In this document: positions 8,876-16,887 of the stretch, one piece after another | How the letters are laid out: each line of letters starts with the position of its first letter | Numbering within the stretch: the first letter of the stretch is position 1 | Origin: Aerococcaceae bacterium DSM 111021 | GTDB lineage: Bacteria; Bacillota; Bacilli; Lactobacillales; Aerococcaceae | Assembly (NCBI GenBank): GCA_020112395.1 | Contig: JACCEK010000003.1 | Span: 62,001-126,000 of the forward strand | Length of the DNA: 64,000 bases | Direction of reading: 5' to 3' | Position numbers and translations under genes: made by a program | The notes under the pieces: model-generated | Told to the model about the DNA's origin: nothing | Database searches by the model: none | The model's input: only the letters and a program-made list of their open reading frames with translations

Positions 8876-9067
8876 TTAAAAGGCTTTTTTTAAATTTTGG
8901 ATAAAAGTTGGAACGAAATAGTTTAAGCTCTTTTTTAGTAAAATTAATATGATAGAAATGGTAACGTAATCATCCGTTAGAGTCTTGATTTTATACAAAG
9001 ACGAGGCTAAACTATATGAAGATATTTACATCGTATTAGTAAAAATTATAGAAAAGAAGGTTATAGT

Positions 9068-10015
9068 ATGATAATGAAATTTATGAATAGAATTCCGGCA
9101 GGGAATTTTATTGTGCCACTAGTTATTTCAATGGTCTTATATACATTTTTCCCTAACTTATTGAGAATTGGGACAATTACGGAGTCATTCCTTTCAGCAG
9201 ATGGATCAAGCTTTGTTATTGGAATGTTATGTTTCTCATCAGGGACAACCATTAAGTTGAACGACTTAAAAGATCTTATTAAGTTTCAAGGTAGCTTAAT
9301 ATTAGTTAAAATGATCCTATCCTTAGTTTTAGCATTTGGATTTTTATTCATGTTTGGTTTAGAGGGAATTTGGGGTATTTCAGGATTGGCTTTTGTAGCT
9401 ACAATTATATCTACAAACCCAGCTGTTTATGTTGCACTTTTAACTGCGTTTGGTCGTGAACGCGACGCGGGAATTTATCCTTTCGCTGGAATTATAGCAC
9501 TTCCGATTTTACCATTGATTGTTATGAGTGTATTTGCTTCAGGTGGTTTAGCAGGTGTGAATTGGATGCCAGTGATTTCAGTATTTGTTCCTTTATTTTT
9601 AGGGATGATATTAGGGAATATTGATTCATCATTCTCAGACATTTTTGCAAAATGTTTACCAGCTCTTTTAATGTTATTAGGATGGACTTTAGGACAAGGT
9701 ATGAACTTTATTGAGGCCATTAAATCAGGTGTACCAGGTGTCTTAATGACTGCATTCTTCTTAGTTGTTACTTTACCTGTTGTTTTTATGTTTGAGAAGC
9801 GAGTACTCAAAGGGGAAGGATATTCATCAATTGCTTTAACAACTATTGCTGGAGTTTCAACATCAACTCCCGCAGCTGTTGCAGTGGCACTACCTGAATT
9901 ACAACCTTATGTTACTTCAGCTACAGCGATTATCTTAACAGGTGTTGTTATTACATCTATAGTAGCACCATTTTTATCAGCGAAATTAGCCAGTAAACGT
10001 GGCGACACTTTTTAA
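9068..10015 (+). CDS. kdgT: 2-keto-3-deoxygluconate permease (KdgT family)
   Basis: The 315-residue, very hydrophobic protein matches the KdgT family of proton symporters for 2-keto-3-deoxygluconate: an N-terminal IPAGNFIVPL segment, the GTTIKLNDL loop, ISTNPAVYVAL near residue 120, and the TPAAVAVALPEL block near residue 272. About ten membrane segments are visible and the length is that of the family. AGAAGG lies 7 bases before the ATG. The usual partners (kdgK, kdgA, uronate enzymes) are not in this window, so its substrate here is inferred from family alone. The gene ends in a terminator at 10028. Confidence 0.88.
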   Translation: MIMKFMNRIPAGNFIVPLVISMVLYTFFPNLLRIGTITESFLSADGSSFVIGMLCFSSGTTIKLNDLKDLIKFQGSLILVKMILSLVLAFGFLFMFGLEGIWGISGLAFVATIISTNPAVYVALLTAFGRERDAGIYPFAGIIALPILPLIVMSVFASGGLAGVNWMPVISVFVPLFLGMILGNIDSSFSDIFAKCLPALLMLLGWTLGQGMNFIEAIKSGVPGVLMTAFFLVVTLPVVFMFEKRVLKGEGYSSIALTTIAGVSTSTPAAVAVALPELQPYVTSATAIILTGVVITSIVAPFLSAKLASKRGDTF

Positions 10016-10027
10016 TAGTTTATGGGA

Positions 10028-10064
10028 AACGACACAATGTTTAAACATATTGTGTCGTTTTTTT
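10028..10064 (+). terminator. Terminator after kdgT
   Basis: AAACGACACAAT pairs with ATTGTGTCGTTT, followed by TTTTT. Confidence 0.88.
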
Positions 10065-10140
10065 GATGTTTACTCAATTCACGGCTTTTGTTGTTGATTG
10101 CTCGCAATGATATAATTTAAACAGAATAGGAGGCTTTACT

Positions 10141-10680
10141 ATGCGCTATGTACTTTTACTAAGAGGTGTTAATGTAGGTGGTAAGAATAAAGTGGTGATG
10201 GCTGACTTAAAAAATAATCTTGAAGTAATGGGATACACTCATGTGAAATCATATATTAATAGTGGCAATGTGTTCTTTAATAGTGAGGATGCAGTGGAAG
10301 AGATGAATGAAAACCTTCACACTCATTTCAGTCATACTTATGATTTTGAATTGTTATTCGTCATCCTTGGTGCTGATGAGTTTATTCAGGAGTATCACAA
10401 TCTACCTGAATGGTGGCAAGATGATTTCGCCCGAAAAGATGTTCTGTTTTACACTGATTCTATTGATAAAGCCGCTTTGAGACAAACGATTGAGGCTATG
10501 AACGTTGGTGACGAGATTATTTATTTTGGAGAACTTGCTGTTTACTGGGGGAAATATTCGGAAGCAAGTTTCAAAAAGACTGCTTATGCGAAATATTTAA
10601 TTCGGACACCATTCTACAAAAAAATGACGATCCGCAACGGGAAAACATTCGAAAGAATATACCAGATGCTATTAGAGTAA
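10141..10680 (+). CDS. DUF1697 family protein
   Basis: The 179-residue protein starts MRYVLLLRGVNVGGKNKVVM, the signature opening of DUF1697, and contains YINSGNVFFNS and the C-terminal ASFKKTAYAKYLIRTPFYKK and TIRNGKTFERIY blocks. The biochemical role of the family is not established. AGGAGG is 7 bases before the ATG. A degraded second copy of the C-terminal third lies at 13420-13642. Confidence 0.9.
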   Translation: MRYVLLLRGVNVGGKNKVVMADLKNNLEVMGYTHVKSYINSGNVFFNSEDAVEEMNENLHTHFSHTYDFELLFVILGADEFIQEYHNLPEWWQDDFARKDVLFYTDSIDKAALRQTIEAMNVGDEIIYFGELAVYWGKYSEASFKKTAYAKYLIRTPFYKKMTIRNGKTFERIYQMLLE

Positions 10681-10771
10681 TCACTAGTTGGAGTGCTATG
10701 ACTGTATCCGCTACTTGTTTATTGTTATACTTCAGTTAATTAAATGCGGTTACATTAAGGAGCTGAAGTAT

Positions 10772-11425
10772 ATGAAGGGGCCAGATAAGGATAAATTATA
10801 TCCTAATAGACTCATTAAATCAGTGTGTTATATAAAAAATCTACCCAAAAGGGCGAATGTAGAAATAGGAGATTATACGTATTATAGTGATAATACGAGG
10901 TCGCCCGATAATTTTTATGAGAACATTGAACATCATTATGATTTCTTAGGTGATAAACTAATTATTGGAAAGTTTTGTGCGATTGCGGAAGGTGTTAAGT
11001 TCATTATGAATGGCGCAAACCATCGTATGAATAGTGTAACAACGTATCCGTTTAATATTTTTGCTTCGGGTTGGGAAAAGGTGACGCCGACTGTCGAAGA
11101 GCTACCTTTCAAAGGTGATACAGTTATTGGTAATGACGTTTGGTTGGGTCAACATGTAACAATTATGCCGGGGATTACAATAGGGGATGGTGCGATCATT
11201 GCGGCCAATTCAACTGTTGTTAAAGACATCGAACCTTATTCCATATACGGTGGAAGCCCCGCAAATTTTATAAAGAAACGATTCAGTGATGAGACGATTG
11301 AGTCATTGCTAAAACTGCAATGGTGGGATTGGGATGAGGATAAATTATTTAATCATTTGGAGATGTTGACTTCATCAGCTGGGTTAAATGAAATAACAAA
11401 ACATATTGAGAAGGATAGTCATTAA
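10772..11425 (+). CDS. Vat-like xenobiotic (streptogramin A) acetyltransferase
   Basis: The 217-residue protein has the left-handed beta-helix hexapeptide repeats of the Vat family and follows VatD-type proteins closely: MNGANHRMN with the probable catalytic His84, TYPFNIFASGWEK, GDTVIGNDVWLGQHVTIMPG, AANSTVVKDI and the C-terminal WWDW. Members transfer acetyl from acetyl-CoA to streptogramin A or related compounds in the cytoplasm. Some relatives act on other substrates, so resistance is inferred. AAGGAG lies 9 bases before the ATG at 10772. The frame extends 28 codons upstream, but that part is hydrophobic, has no ribosome site and does not fit the family. No attenuator peptide was recognised upstream. 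Confidence 0.87.
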   Translation: MKGPDKDKLYPNRLIKSVCYIKNLPKRANVEIGDYTYYSDNTRSPDNFYENIEHHYDFLGDKLIIGKFCAIAEGVKFIMNGANHRMNSVTTYPFNIFASGWEKVTPTVEELPFKGDTVIGNDVWLGQHVTIMPGITIGDGAIIAANSTVVKDIEPYSIYGGSPANFIKKRFSDETIESLLKLQWWDWDEDKLFNHLEMLTSSAGLNEITKHIEKDSH

Positions 11426-11527
11426 TTCTTCCATCTTCAAGGAGATGAAGAAGCAGGACAGGTCTTTCTAGGAGAAGCACCAGAGATTATGGAAAATGAT
11501 CACTGGCAAGATATTGAAATAAACTAA
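11426..11527 (+). pseudogene. C-terminal fragment of an unidentified gene
   Basis: Directly after the stop of the Vat-like gene, in the same frame, 33 codons read like a protein end (FFHLQGDEEAGQVFLGEAPE, then IMENDHWQDIEIN and a stop). There is no start or ribosome site. I do not know the family. It is probably the tail of a gene removed when its neighbour arrived. Confidence 0.4.
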
Positions 11528-11530
11528 ACA

Positions 11531-11575
11531 AAAAAACCGATGTGTCTGCTTTAGACTCATCGGTTTTATTTTTTT
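11531..11575. terminator. Bidirectional terminator between converging genes
   Basis: AAAACCGATG pairs with CATCGGTTTT around an inner GTCT/AGAC pairing. A and T runs flank it, so it can serve both the Vat-like gene and the minus-strand exported protein. Confidence 0.85.
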
Positions 11576-13232
11576 ACTCAACCATTTGATATTCAATCCA
11601 AGTTTGTTGTTCGACATTTTGTAATTCATTCTTTAAATCAGGTAGTGCAAGTGAAATGCCACCGTCACTATTATAGAAAAGATAAGCAGCGTCTGTACCT
11701 GAACGGTAATTAGCAGTTTGTCCAAATATATTTAAGTTTGTCTGCGCGAAAACTTCTCTATATTTTGCTTCATCAAAATGAGCAACATTTATTTTATTTA
11801 CAATATCATTATTTATTGTTACATCATAAGTGGCAGGGTCATTTGCGATACTACCTTGATAAGAGAGTATGCCAGAGCGAAAGTCTATTTCGATTTGTTT
11901 AAAATTTGGGTAATGAGATTCGAATAAACGTCTTCCATTCATTTGAGACATATCAACATAGTACTCAGCCTCTGGATTGGCGATGATGGTAGATGAACTT
12001 GTACCAGCATTTAGACTATCGATATAGTCATAAAAATGCATAGGAAGATTCATTTTTTCTGCATTTGACCACCCACCTGGTAAGTATCCTATTACAGCAT
12101 TTCTAAATGCTTGACGATTACCAGGTGTATAGTTATGGTGATTTTTCAAAATAATATCAATAATTGTATCAAATACTTCTTGAGCTTGTTCATAGTTAAA
12201 ACTATCACCAAGAATTGATGGAGCTTGTAACTCTTGAATGACAAAATCTACATCAATATAGTCAGTTAGATTGTCTGAACTAACGGTGTCTTCTGAACTA
12301 GTAGGATCATTTGAACCTAGTATTTCAGGGTATAAGGTCGAAATAAAATTCACAGTGGTTGAAGGATCCCCACCCGTCGGCATACTTGTTTTATGAAGGA
12401 CGAGAGTATTAAAGTATGCATCTTCTGGCAATGCTGCTATTTGCTCATCAGTAAAGTTATGGAATTCACCGTAGCCATATTCAATGACAGATTTAAATTG
12501 TTCTACTAAATGTGGATTCGCTTTGGCATATTCTACTGCCTCATCGTAGGAAAGAATCCTCATATCAGATGCTACCACTTCCGTATCGTTAGTTTGTGGT
12601 GGTGTTGAGTTGTTCGTATGATCAAACAATTCAGTTGTAATATCAAATTGTCCATCATCACTGACTTTATTTTCTAAGATAATTCCCGTATGTGGCGCTA
12701 AGTAAGTGGTGTAAGTGTAGTTATCAATCTGTTTTTCTAAAACGACAACATTTTGATAGACGGTATCTAAATGCGTAAAAGAATCTAAAATATCAACAAC
12801 GAAGACAGGTTCATCTTGGTAATAGCCTTGATAAAAGACTTGACCAGCAGTTAATGTACTAGGTAGGATAAGTGACTGATATGTATCTGTCGAATCAGAA
12901 TGATATCGGTAATCAATAGATGGATCTTCATGCGGGAAATAGGCTAATTCATAAATTCCGTCATCTTGAATTTGGTAAACATAGACGGTATTTGTTGCGT
13001 TATTATCAAAATTAAATTGATAAACATTCGCTTCGTCCGCAGGGTAATTACGAATCACTTCGTAATCATCAAACTCCATAAAATCAGCGACATGATTATA
13101 AGCATCATGGAAATAATAAGGCGCATAGTTAGTGCCAGCTACAGTTGTAGTAGCTTGAGCGACGGGCATTTGAATCGAAAATAGGAACAGATAAGTGATG
13201 AAACTCAAAATGAATGAGCGCTTTTTTTTCAT
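11574..13232 (-). CDS. Large exported protein of unknown function
   Basis: The 552-residue product has a signal peptide (KKKRSFILSFITYLFLFSI, cut likely after AQA). It has no lipobox, sorting signal or other membrane span and is rich in Asn, Asp, Thr and Tyr, as released Gram-positive proteins often are. A linker rich in Ser, Thr and Asp (about residues 300-325) separates two halves. The C-terminal half includes a helical stretch with HHNYTPGNRQAFRNAVIGYL. I recognise no catalytic motif. AAGGAG lies 8 bases before the ATG. The gene stands alone, converging on the Vat-like gene across a shared terminator. In general character (acidic, Tyr-rich, exported, about 530-550 residues) it resembles the protein at 1214-2803, but I see no clear homology. 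Confidence 0.82.
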   Translation of the reverse strand: MKKKRSFILSFITYLFLFSIQMPVAQATTTVAGTNYAPYYFHDAYNHVADFMEFDDYEVIRNYPADEANVYQFNFDNNATNTVYVYQIQDDGIYELAYFPHEDPSIDYRYHSDSTDTYQSLILPSTLTAGQVFYQGYYQDEPVFVVDILDSFTHLDTVYQNVVVLEKQIDNYTYTTYLAPHTGIILENKVSDDGQFDITTELFDHTNNSTPPQTNDTEVVASDMRILSYDEAVEYAKANPHLVEQFKSVIEYGYGEFHNFTDEQIAALPEDAYFNTLVLHKTSMPTGGDPSTTVNFISTLYPEILGSNDPTSSEDTVSSDNLTDYIDVDFVIQELQAPSILGDSFNYEQAQEVFDTIIDIILKNHHNYTPGNRQAFRNAVIGYLPGGWSNAEKMNLPMHFYDYIDSLNAGTSSSTIIANPEAEYYVDMSQMNGRRLFESHYPNFKQIEIDFRSGILSYQGSIANDPATYDVTINNDIVNKINVAHFDEAKYREVFAQTNLNIFGQTANYRSGTDAAYLFYNSDGGISLALPDLKNELQNVEQQTWIEYQMVE

Positions 13233-13419
13233 TTAGTAAACTCCTTAAGTGTTATATTGCATTTATTATAGCATATGTTTGAATATGAGGGACATGAGTA
13301 ATAAAATAAGAGTGCAAAGGTCAGGGCACTAGTCAAACGGTCATAAAAGCAATGAATAAGGACTAAAAAGATGGAATTATACAGTGTAAATGGAAGTATC
13401 TCGGCAGCAGACGGCAAAC

Positions 13420-13642
13420 GAAGGAGCTGTTAGCTTACTTATTAGAAGTAGCTAGTATGAGTTTAGGCAATGAAGAAATTTATTTTGGCAAGTTAGCTGT
13501 TTATTGAGGGAAATACGACGAAGCCAGTTACAAAAAGACGGCGTATGCAATATACTTAGTAAAGTCCCTATTTTATAAGCAAATAACTGTTCGAAATGGA
13601 AAAACATACGAAAAGATATATCAAAAACTAATGGAAAATTAA
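13420..13642 (+). pseudogene. DUF1697 protein remnant (C-terminal third with an in-frame stop)
   Basis: The frame reads EEIYFGKLAVY, stop, GKYDEASYKKTAYAIYLVKS, then TVRNGKTYEKIYQKLMEN, which aligns with the end of the intact DUF1697 protein at 10141-10680. The Trp codon of the intact copy (TGG) is TGA here. The front two thirds of the gene are absent. The remnant ends one base before the next gene's first ATG. Confidence 0.85.
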
Positions 13643-13660
13643 ATGAAGGCAGGTAAAAAG

Positions 13661-14533
13661 ATGAAATTATTAGTATTAGGTGGAACTAATTTCTTTGGTA
13701 AAAAAGCCGTTAAAAAATTATTAGATAATGGACACGATGTTACAATCGCAACGAGAGGGAATAAGTCGAATCCATTTCAAGGACGGGCTGGGCACATTAC
13801 TTTAGATGCAAGGGACAAACATCACGATGGCTGGACTGAGGTGTTAGACCAGAAATGGGACGCTGTCTTTAATAATGTGTGTTATACAGCTGATGATGCG
13901 CGTATAATGGTTGAGAAGTTTACGAATGTTATTGACCAGTTCTACTTTACATCTTCAATGGCAGTTTATAGTGGAGATATTGATGGGTATACAGAAGCGG
14001 ATTTTGACCCATACACATATCAGATTGACCCTAACAAAGAAGTAAATTATGGAGAAGGGAAGCGTCAGGCAGAGAAAGTGCTGTACACTGAAGCACCATT
14101 TAACGTGACAGCCTTCCGTTTTCCAATTGTATTAGACTTGGATGATTATACAGAGCGACTGCATTTTTATGTTGAAAAAGTTTTGAACAATGAAGTGATT
14201 CACTTTTATAGTCCTGATGTAAAAGTAAACTATGTCAAAGGAACAACAGCTGCCGATTCAATTGTTTGGGCGATTGAAAACCAACAGGAAGGCATCTTCA
14301 ATATTAGCTCACGCAATGCGGTTACCGTAGAGACATTCATCGCTTGGTTAGAAGAGATGACGGGACGCACAGTTAACGTAAATTATACGGATGACAGAAA
14401 AATTGAATCACCATTTAGTACGGTTCATGATCAATATCTTCGCTCAGATAAGATTGAGGAAGCAGGTCTTGACTTACATAATTTAGAAGATTGGTTGAAA
14501 CCATTAATCCAAGCAATTGCAAAAGAAGGGTAG
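13661..14533 (+). CDS. NAD-dependent epimerase/dehydratase family protein (extended SDR)
   Basis: The 290-residue protein opens with a Rossmann motif (LLVLGGTNFFGKKAV, GxxxFxG type). It has the FTSSMAVYSG block, with Ser and Tyr near residue 110, and NYGEGKRQAEKVL further on, the atypical extended SDR pattern of RNA-binding or sugar-nucleotide epimerase relatives. Substrate unknown. The ATG at 13661 has GGCAGG upstream. An ATG at 13643 directly follows the remnant's stop and lacks a ribosome site. A small monooxygenase-fold gene follows 6 bases after the stop, so the two are likely one transcript. Confidence 0.82.
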   Translation: MKLLVLGGTNFFGKKAVKKLLDNGHDVTIATRGNKSNPFQGRAGHITLDARDKHHDGWTEVLDQKWDAVFNNVCYTADDARIMVEKFTNVIDQFYFTSSMAVYSGDIDGYTEADFDPYTYQIDPNKEVNYGEGKRQAEKVLYTEAPFNVTAFRFPIVLDLDDYTERLHFYVEKVLNNEVIHFYSPDVKVNYVKGTTAADSIVWAIENQQEGIFNISSRNAVTVETFIAWLEEMTGRTVNVNYTDDRKIESPFSTVHDQYLRSDKIEEAGLDLHNLEDWLKPLIQAIAKEG

Positions 14534-14539
14534 AGATAT

Positions 14540-14872
14540 ATGTCGATTACCATTAATATCTACTATTCAGGTAAAGAAGGGAACGCTAAGAAGTTTGCAC
14601 AAAAGATGCATTCAAAAGGGATTGTGGATGCAATTCGAGAAGCTGAGGGCAATCTCAGATATGAATATTTCACTCCATTGAAAGATGAGACAACGATCCT
14701 ATTAGTGGACACCTGGACCAATCAACAAGCGATTGATACCCATCATGCTTCCTCAATGATGCAAGAAATTATTGATTTACGAGAGAAATATGACCTAACA
14801 ATGCGAGTTGAACGTTACACTTCTGATGAAGAGGGTGTACCAGAGTCTGATAAAAAGTTTATAAGAGAATAA
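14540..14872 (+). CDS. Antibiotic biosynthesis monooxygenase (ABM) family protein
   Basis: The 110-residue protein has the ferredoxin-like ABM fold pattern: an N-terminal strand (SITINIYYSG), a helix with FAQKM, the GNLRYEYFTPL strand pair, LLVDTWTNQQAIDTHHASS with the typical W and paired His residues, and a final VERYTS strand. Relatives are quinol or polyketide monooxygenases or heme-degrading enzymes, and the substrate cannot be told from the sequence. It lies 6 bases after the SDR-type gene and probably shares its transcript. A terminator follows. Confidence 0.8.
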   Translation: MSITINIYYSGKEGNAKKFAQKMHSKGIVDAIREAEGNLRYEYFTPLKDETTILLVDTWTNQQAIDTHHASSMMQEIIDLREKYDLTMRVERYTSDEEGVPESDKKFIRE

Positions 14873-14875
14873 TAA

Positions 14876-14920
14876 AACAGCCTGTTGCTAAATTTTGTTG
14901 GTAACAGGCTGTGTTTTTTT
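14876..14920. terminator. Bidirectional terminator
   Basis: ACAGCCTGTT pairs with AACAGGCTGT, followed by TTTTTTT. It lies between the ABM gene and the converging MGMT-like gene. Confidence 0.87.
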
Positions 14921-15227
14921 ACGCATCCCACTGGTATTTTTTCATATCGACATGATTTGTGTTTTTAAATTCAACACCTTCTTCTAACAGAAGTTCTTTT
15001 TGATTGAGGAAAGATGGAGCAAGTCTTCCTGCGTGATTGACAACACGGTGACACGGGTACTTGCCGTAATAACTTGACTGACTCAGAACTTTACCAACGA
15101 GGCGCGCATTTTTATCGCGTCCAATAAGTTTGGCAATTTGTCCATATGAACTCACTTGACCCTTAGGGATTTCTTCAACAACAGCTAATATTTCGTAGAT
15201 TAAGTCTTCAGACATTTTTGCAGGCAT
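14919..15227 (-). CDS. MGMT-family DNA-binding protein (alkyltransferase-like)
   Basis: The 102-residue protein is the DNA-binding and active-site domain of the O6-alkylguanine alkyltransferase family: IPKGQVSSYGQIAKLIG near the N-terminus, then ARLVGKVL and the PCHRVVNHAGRL motif. The motif keeps the acceptor Cys where alkyltransferase-like proteins carry Trp (PWHRV). It is much shorter than Ogt/MGMT, which have an additional N-terminal domain. So it is either a minimal transferase or a damage-sensing protein. GAGGAG sits 8 bases before the ATG at 15227. A GTG-free extension of eight codons upstream lacks such a site. Confidence 0.83.
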   Translation of the reverse strand: MPAKMSEDLIYEILAVVEEIPKGQVSSYGQIAKLIGRDKNARLVGKVLSQSSYYGKYPCHRVVNHAGRLAPSFLNQKELLLEEGVEFKNTNHVDMKKYQWDA

Positions 15228-15281
15228 ATTGACAACTCCTCTATATCGCATTTAAATATAATATATCATAGACACTCAGTG

Positions 15282-15310
15282 TATTTGGTAATTTTTAACA
15301 CTTACGTTAT
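15282..15310 (+). promoter_or_regulatory. Probable promoter upstream of the mph-like gene
   Basis: TTGGTA and TATAAT are separated by 17 bases. A hairpin with GCGCACTT/AAGTGACGC arms and a T run follows near 15390-15418. The roughly 280-base leader may therefore carry an attenuator ahead of the macrolide-kinase-like gene. I found no clear leader peptide. Confidence 0.45.
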
Positions 15311-15389
15311 AATACCCCTAATAATAGAAAAGCAAAACATATTAAGAGCAAGTGTGAACTTGAAAGATAAGATATGATTATTGATGCGC

Positions 15390-15420
15390 ACTTTTTAGTA
15401 ACTAAGTGACGCTTTTTTTA
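15390..15420 (+). terminator. Possible attenuator hairpin in the mph-like leader
   Basis: GCGCACTT is opposed to AAGTGACGC (one bulge) and followed by seven T. It stands about 170 bases before the ATG at 15584 and after a good promoter, so it may end most transcripts early. Confidence 0.5.
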
Positions 15421-15583
15421 TTGACATGAATAAAAGAATATATTGTGTAATGGAGGGATAGATTCTTGACTACATATTACGGGGATTCAAGTTCGAATCA
15501 ATTGGTACTAAAAAATCTACCCAACCTTGACGATTCAAGAGATTGAGAAAAGTAACAAGCACATCGATTGAAAGGATGATACG

Positions 15584-16465
15584 ATGATTGAAGTAGCTAA
15601 GAAGTATGGTATACATTTAGTAGAGAATACGTTAAAAGACGTCAATATGGGACTTGATTTTCAAGTCATTATTGGACAAGACCATAGCGGACAAGAGTGG
15701 ATTTTACGTGTTCCAAGGCGTAAAGAAGTCTTCTTAAAAGCTCAAGCTGAGAAGAATATTTTGGAGTTGGTTAATCAATGGACTGACTCGGTTCAAGTAC
15801 CAAACTGGGAAGTGTTTACGGAAGAACTAGTCGCTTATAAATCCCTAGCAGGACAACCAGCTGTCACAACTGATGCAACAACTCAAGAGAACACGTGGGT
15901 ATTCGAAGTGGATAATGTACCAACTGAGTATACTGAGAGCTTAGGTAAAGCAATGGCTGATATCCATTCGATACCTTCAGAAAAAGTTGATGAAGCTGGA
16001 CTGAAAGTTGAACCAGCAGATAATTTAAGAATAATTATGAAAGAGCGAATGAGTAGAGTCAAAGAAAACTATCCTGTTCATGAAAAACGTTGGCAACGAT
16101 GGGAAAACTGGTTAAATCAGACTGATATGTGGCCTAAGGAAACCGGCTTTATTCATGGTGACTTGTATCCTGGTCATATTCTGATTGATGCTGAATCGAA
16201 AGTCTCGGGAATAATAGATTGGACAGAAGCAAAACATGCGGATGTATCCAATGACTTTACCGCCCATTATTTATTGTTCGGAGAAGACGAACTCGTGAAG
16301 TTAATTAAAGCGTACGACAAAGCAGGCGGTTATACATGGCCTAAAATGAAAGAACATATTATTGAATTACTATCAACACAAGCAATTACCATTGCAGAAT
16401 TTGCTGAAACATCTGGTTTGGAAGCTTACAAGCAAGCTGCAAAGGACATGTTGAGTCAAGAATAA
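15584..16465 (+). CDS. Macrolide 2'-phosphotransferase-like kinase (Mph family)
   Basis: The 293-residue kinase has the aminoglycoside/macrolide phosphotransferase fold. It shows an N-terminal lobe with ILRVPRR (nucleotide-binding Lys/Arg region), the Brenner motif HGDLYPGHILID (His191, Asp193) and the DWTEAKHADVSNDF metal-binding motif (Asp212). The last two follow Mph(A/B/C)-type enzymes very closely (IHGDxxPGH, DWTEA.H.D). Mph enzymes use GTP to phosphorylate the 2'-OH of macrolides in the cytoplasm. Length is normal. Whether this one confers resistance is not known. AAAGG precedes the ATG, and a leader with a possible attenuator lies upstream. The small membrane-protein gene at 16490 follows closely. 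Confidence 0.87.
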   Translation: MIEVAKKYGIHLVENTLKDVNMGLDFQVIIGQDHSGQEWILRVPRRKEVFLKAQAEKNILELVNQWTDSVQVPNWEVFTEELVAYKSLAGQPAVTTDATTQENTWVFEVDNVPTEYTESLGKAMADIHSIPSEKVDEAGLKVEPADNLRIIMKERMSRVKENYPVHEKRWQRWENWLNQTDMWPKETGFIHGDLYPGHILIDAESKVSGIIDWTEAKHADVSNDFTAHYLLFGEDELVKLIKAYDKAGGYTWPKMKEHIIELLSTQAITIAEFAETSGLEAYKQAAKDMLSQE

Positions 16466-16489
16466 TTGATTCAGAGAAAGAGGAATTAG

Positions 16490-16792
16490 ATGCAAGATTA
16501 CTTAATAACAATAGAAATGTTTATGATTGTACTAATTGGCTTCATGAATATTTACACGTGCCATCTTTACTATCGAGATAAGCAATATTCACAAACGAAT
16601 CAATATAGAATTTCAGAACGAAAATTATTACGATCGAGTTTTTTGCTCGGCGGTATCGGAGCATTTTTAGGAATGCGTATCTTCAGACATAAAACAAAAC
16701 ACCTTAAATTCCAACTATTAATTCCAGTTGCAGCTATTTTCACTTTAGCTGTGTGGAGTTGGTTGATTTTTGAAATAGTTCGAACGATTTAA
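16490..16792 (+). CDS. DUF1294-family small membrane protein
   Basis: The 100-residue protein has three hydrophobic segments (about 8-24, 46-60, 72-95) and the DUF1294 pattern: YRDKQ near residue 28, RISERKLL, then the GGIGAFLGMRIFRHKTKH block. The role of the family is unknown. AGAGGAA precedes the ATG. It starts 24 bases after the Mph-like gene and could share its transcript. Confidence 0.85.
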   Translation: MQDYLITIEMFMIVLIGFMNIYTCHLYYRDKQYSQTNQYRISERKLLRSSFLLGGIGAFLGMRIFRHKTKHLKFQLLIPVAAIFTLAVWSWLIFEIVRTI

Positions 16793-16844
16793 CTATGCAT
16801 TCTATCGATACATAAGATATTTGCTTATTTTTAAATTTTTAAAA

Positions 16845-16886
16845 TGGAAATCACCTTTTTTTACGTATATATATATGAGGTGATTT
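16845..16886 (+). promoter_or_regulatory. Promoter with an overlapping 9-bp inverted repeat, shared with 23651-23679
   Basis: TGGAAA (16845-16850) and TATATA (16868-16873) are 17 bases apart. The arms AAATCACCT (16848-16856) and AGGTGATTT (16878-16886) form a perfect inverted repeat that covers the -35 box on one side and the ribosome site GAGGTG on the other. Almost the same promoter, including the inner block TTACGTATATATATA, stands before the gene at 23723. The layout suggests an operator for a common regulator, or a message whose ribosome site can be masked. Confidence 0.55.
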
Positions 16887-16887
16887 T

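Noticed and set aside
15485-15505. tRNA T-arm-like sequence GTTCGAATC
   Set aside because: The flanking bases do not form a T stem, and no anticodon arm or acceptor stem surrounds it.
15466-15546. 26-codon TTG-started leader peptide upstream of the mph-like gene
   Set aside because: A GGAGGG site exists, but the nearest TTGACA-type promoter would start transcription after that site. The peptide has no macrolide-stalling motif that I recognise.
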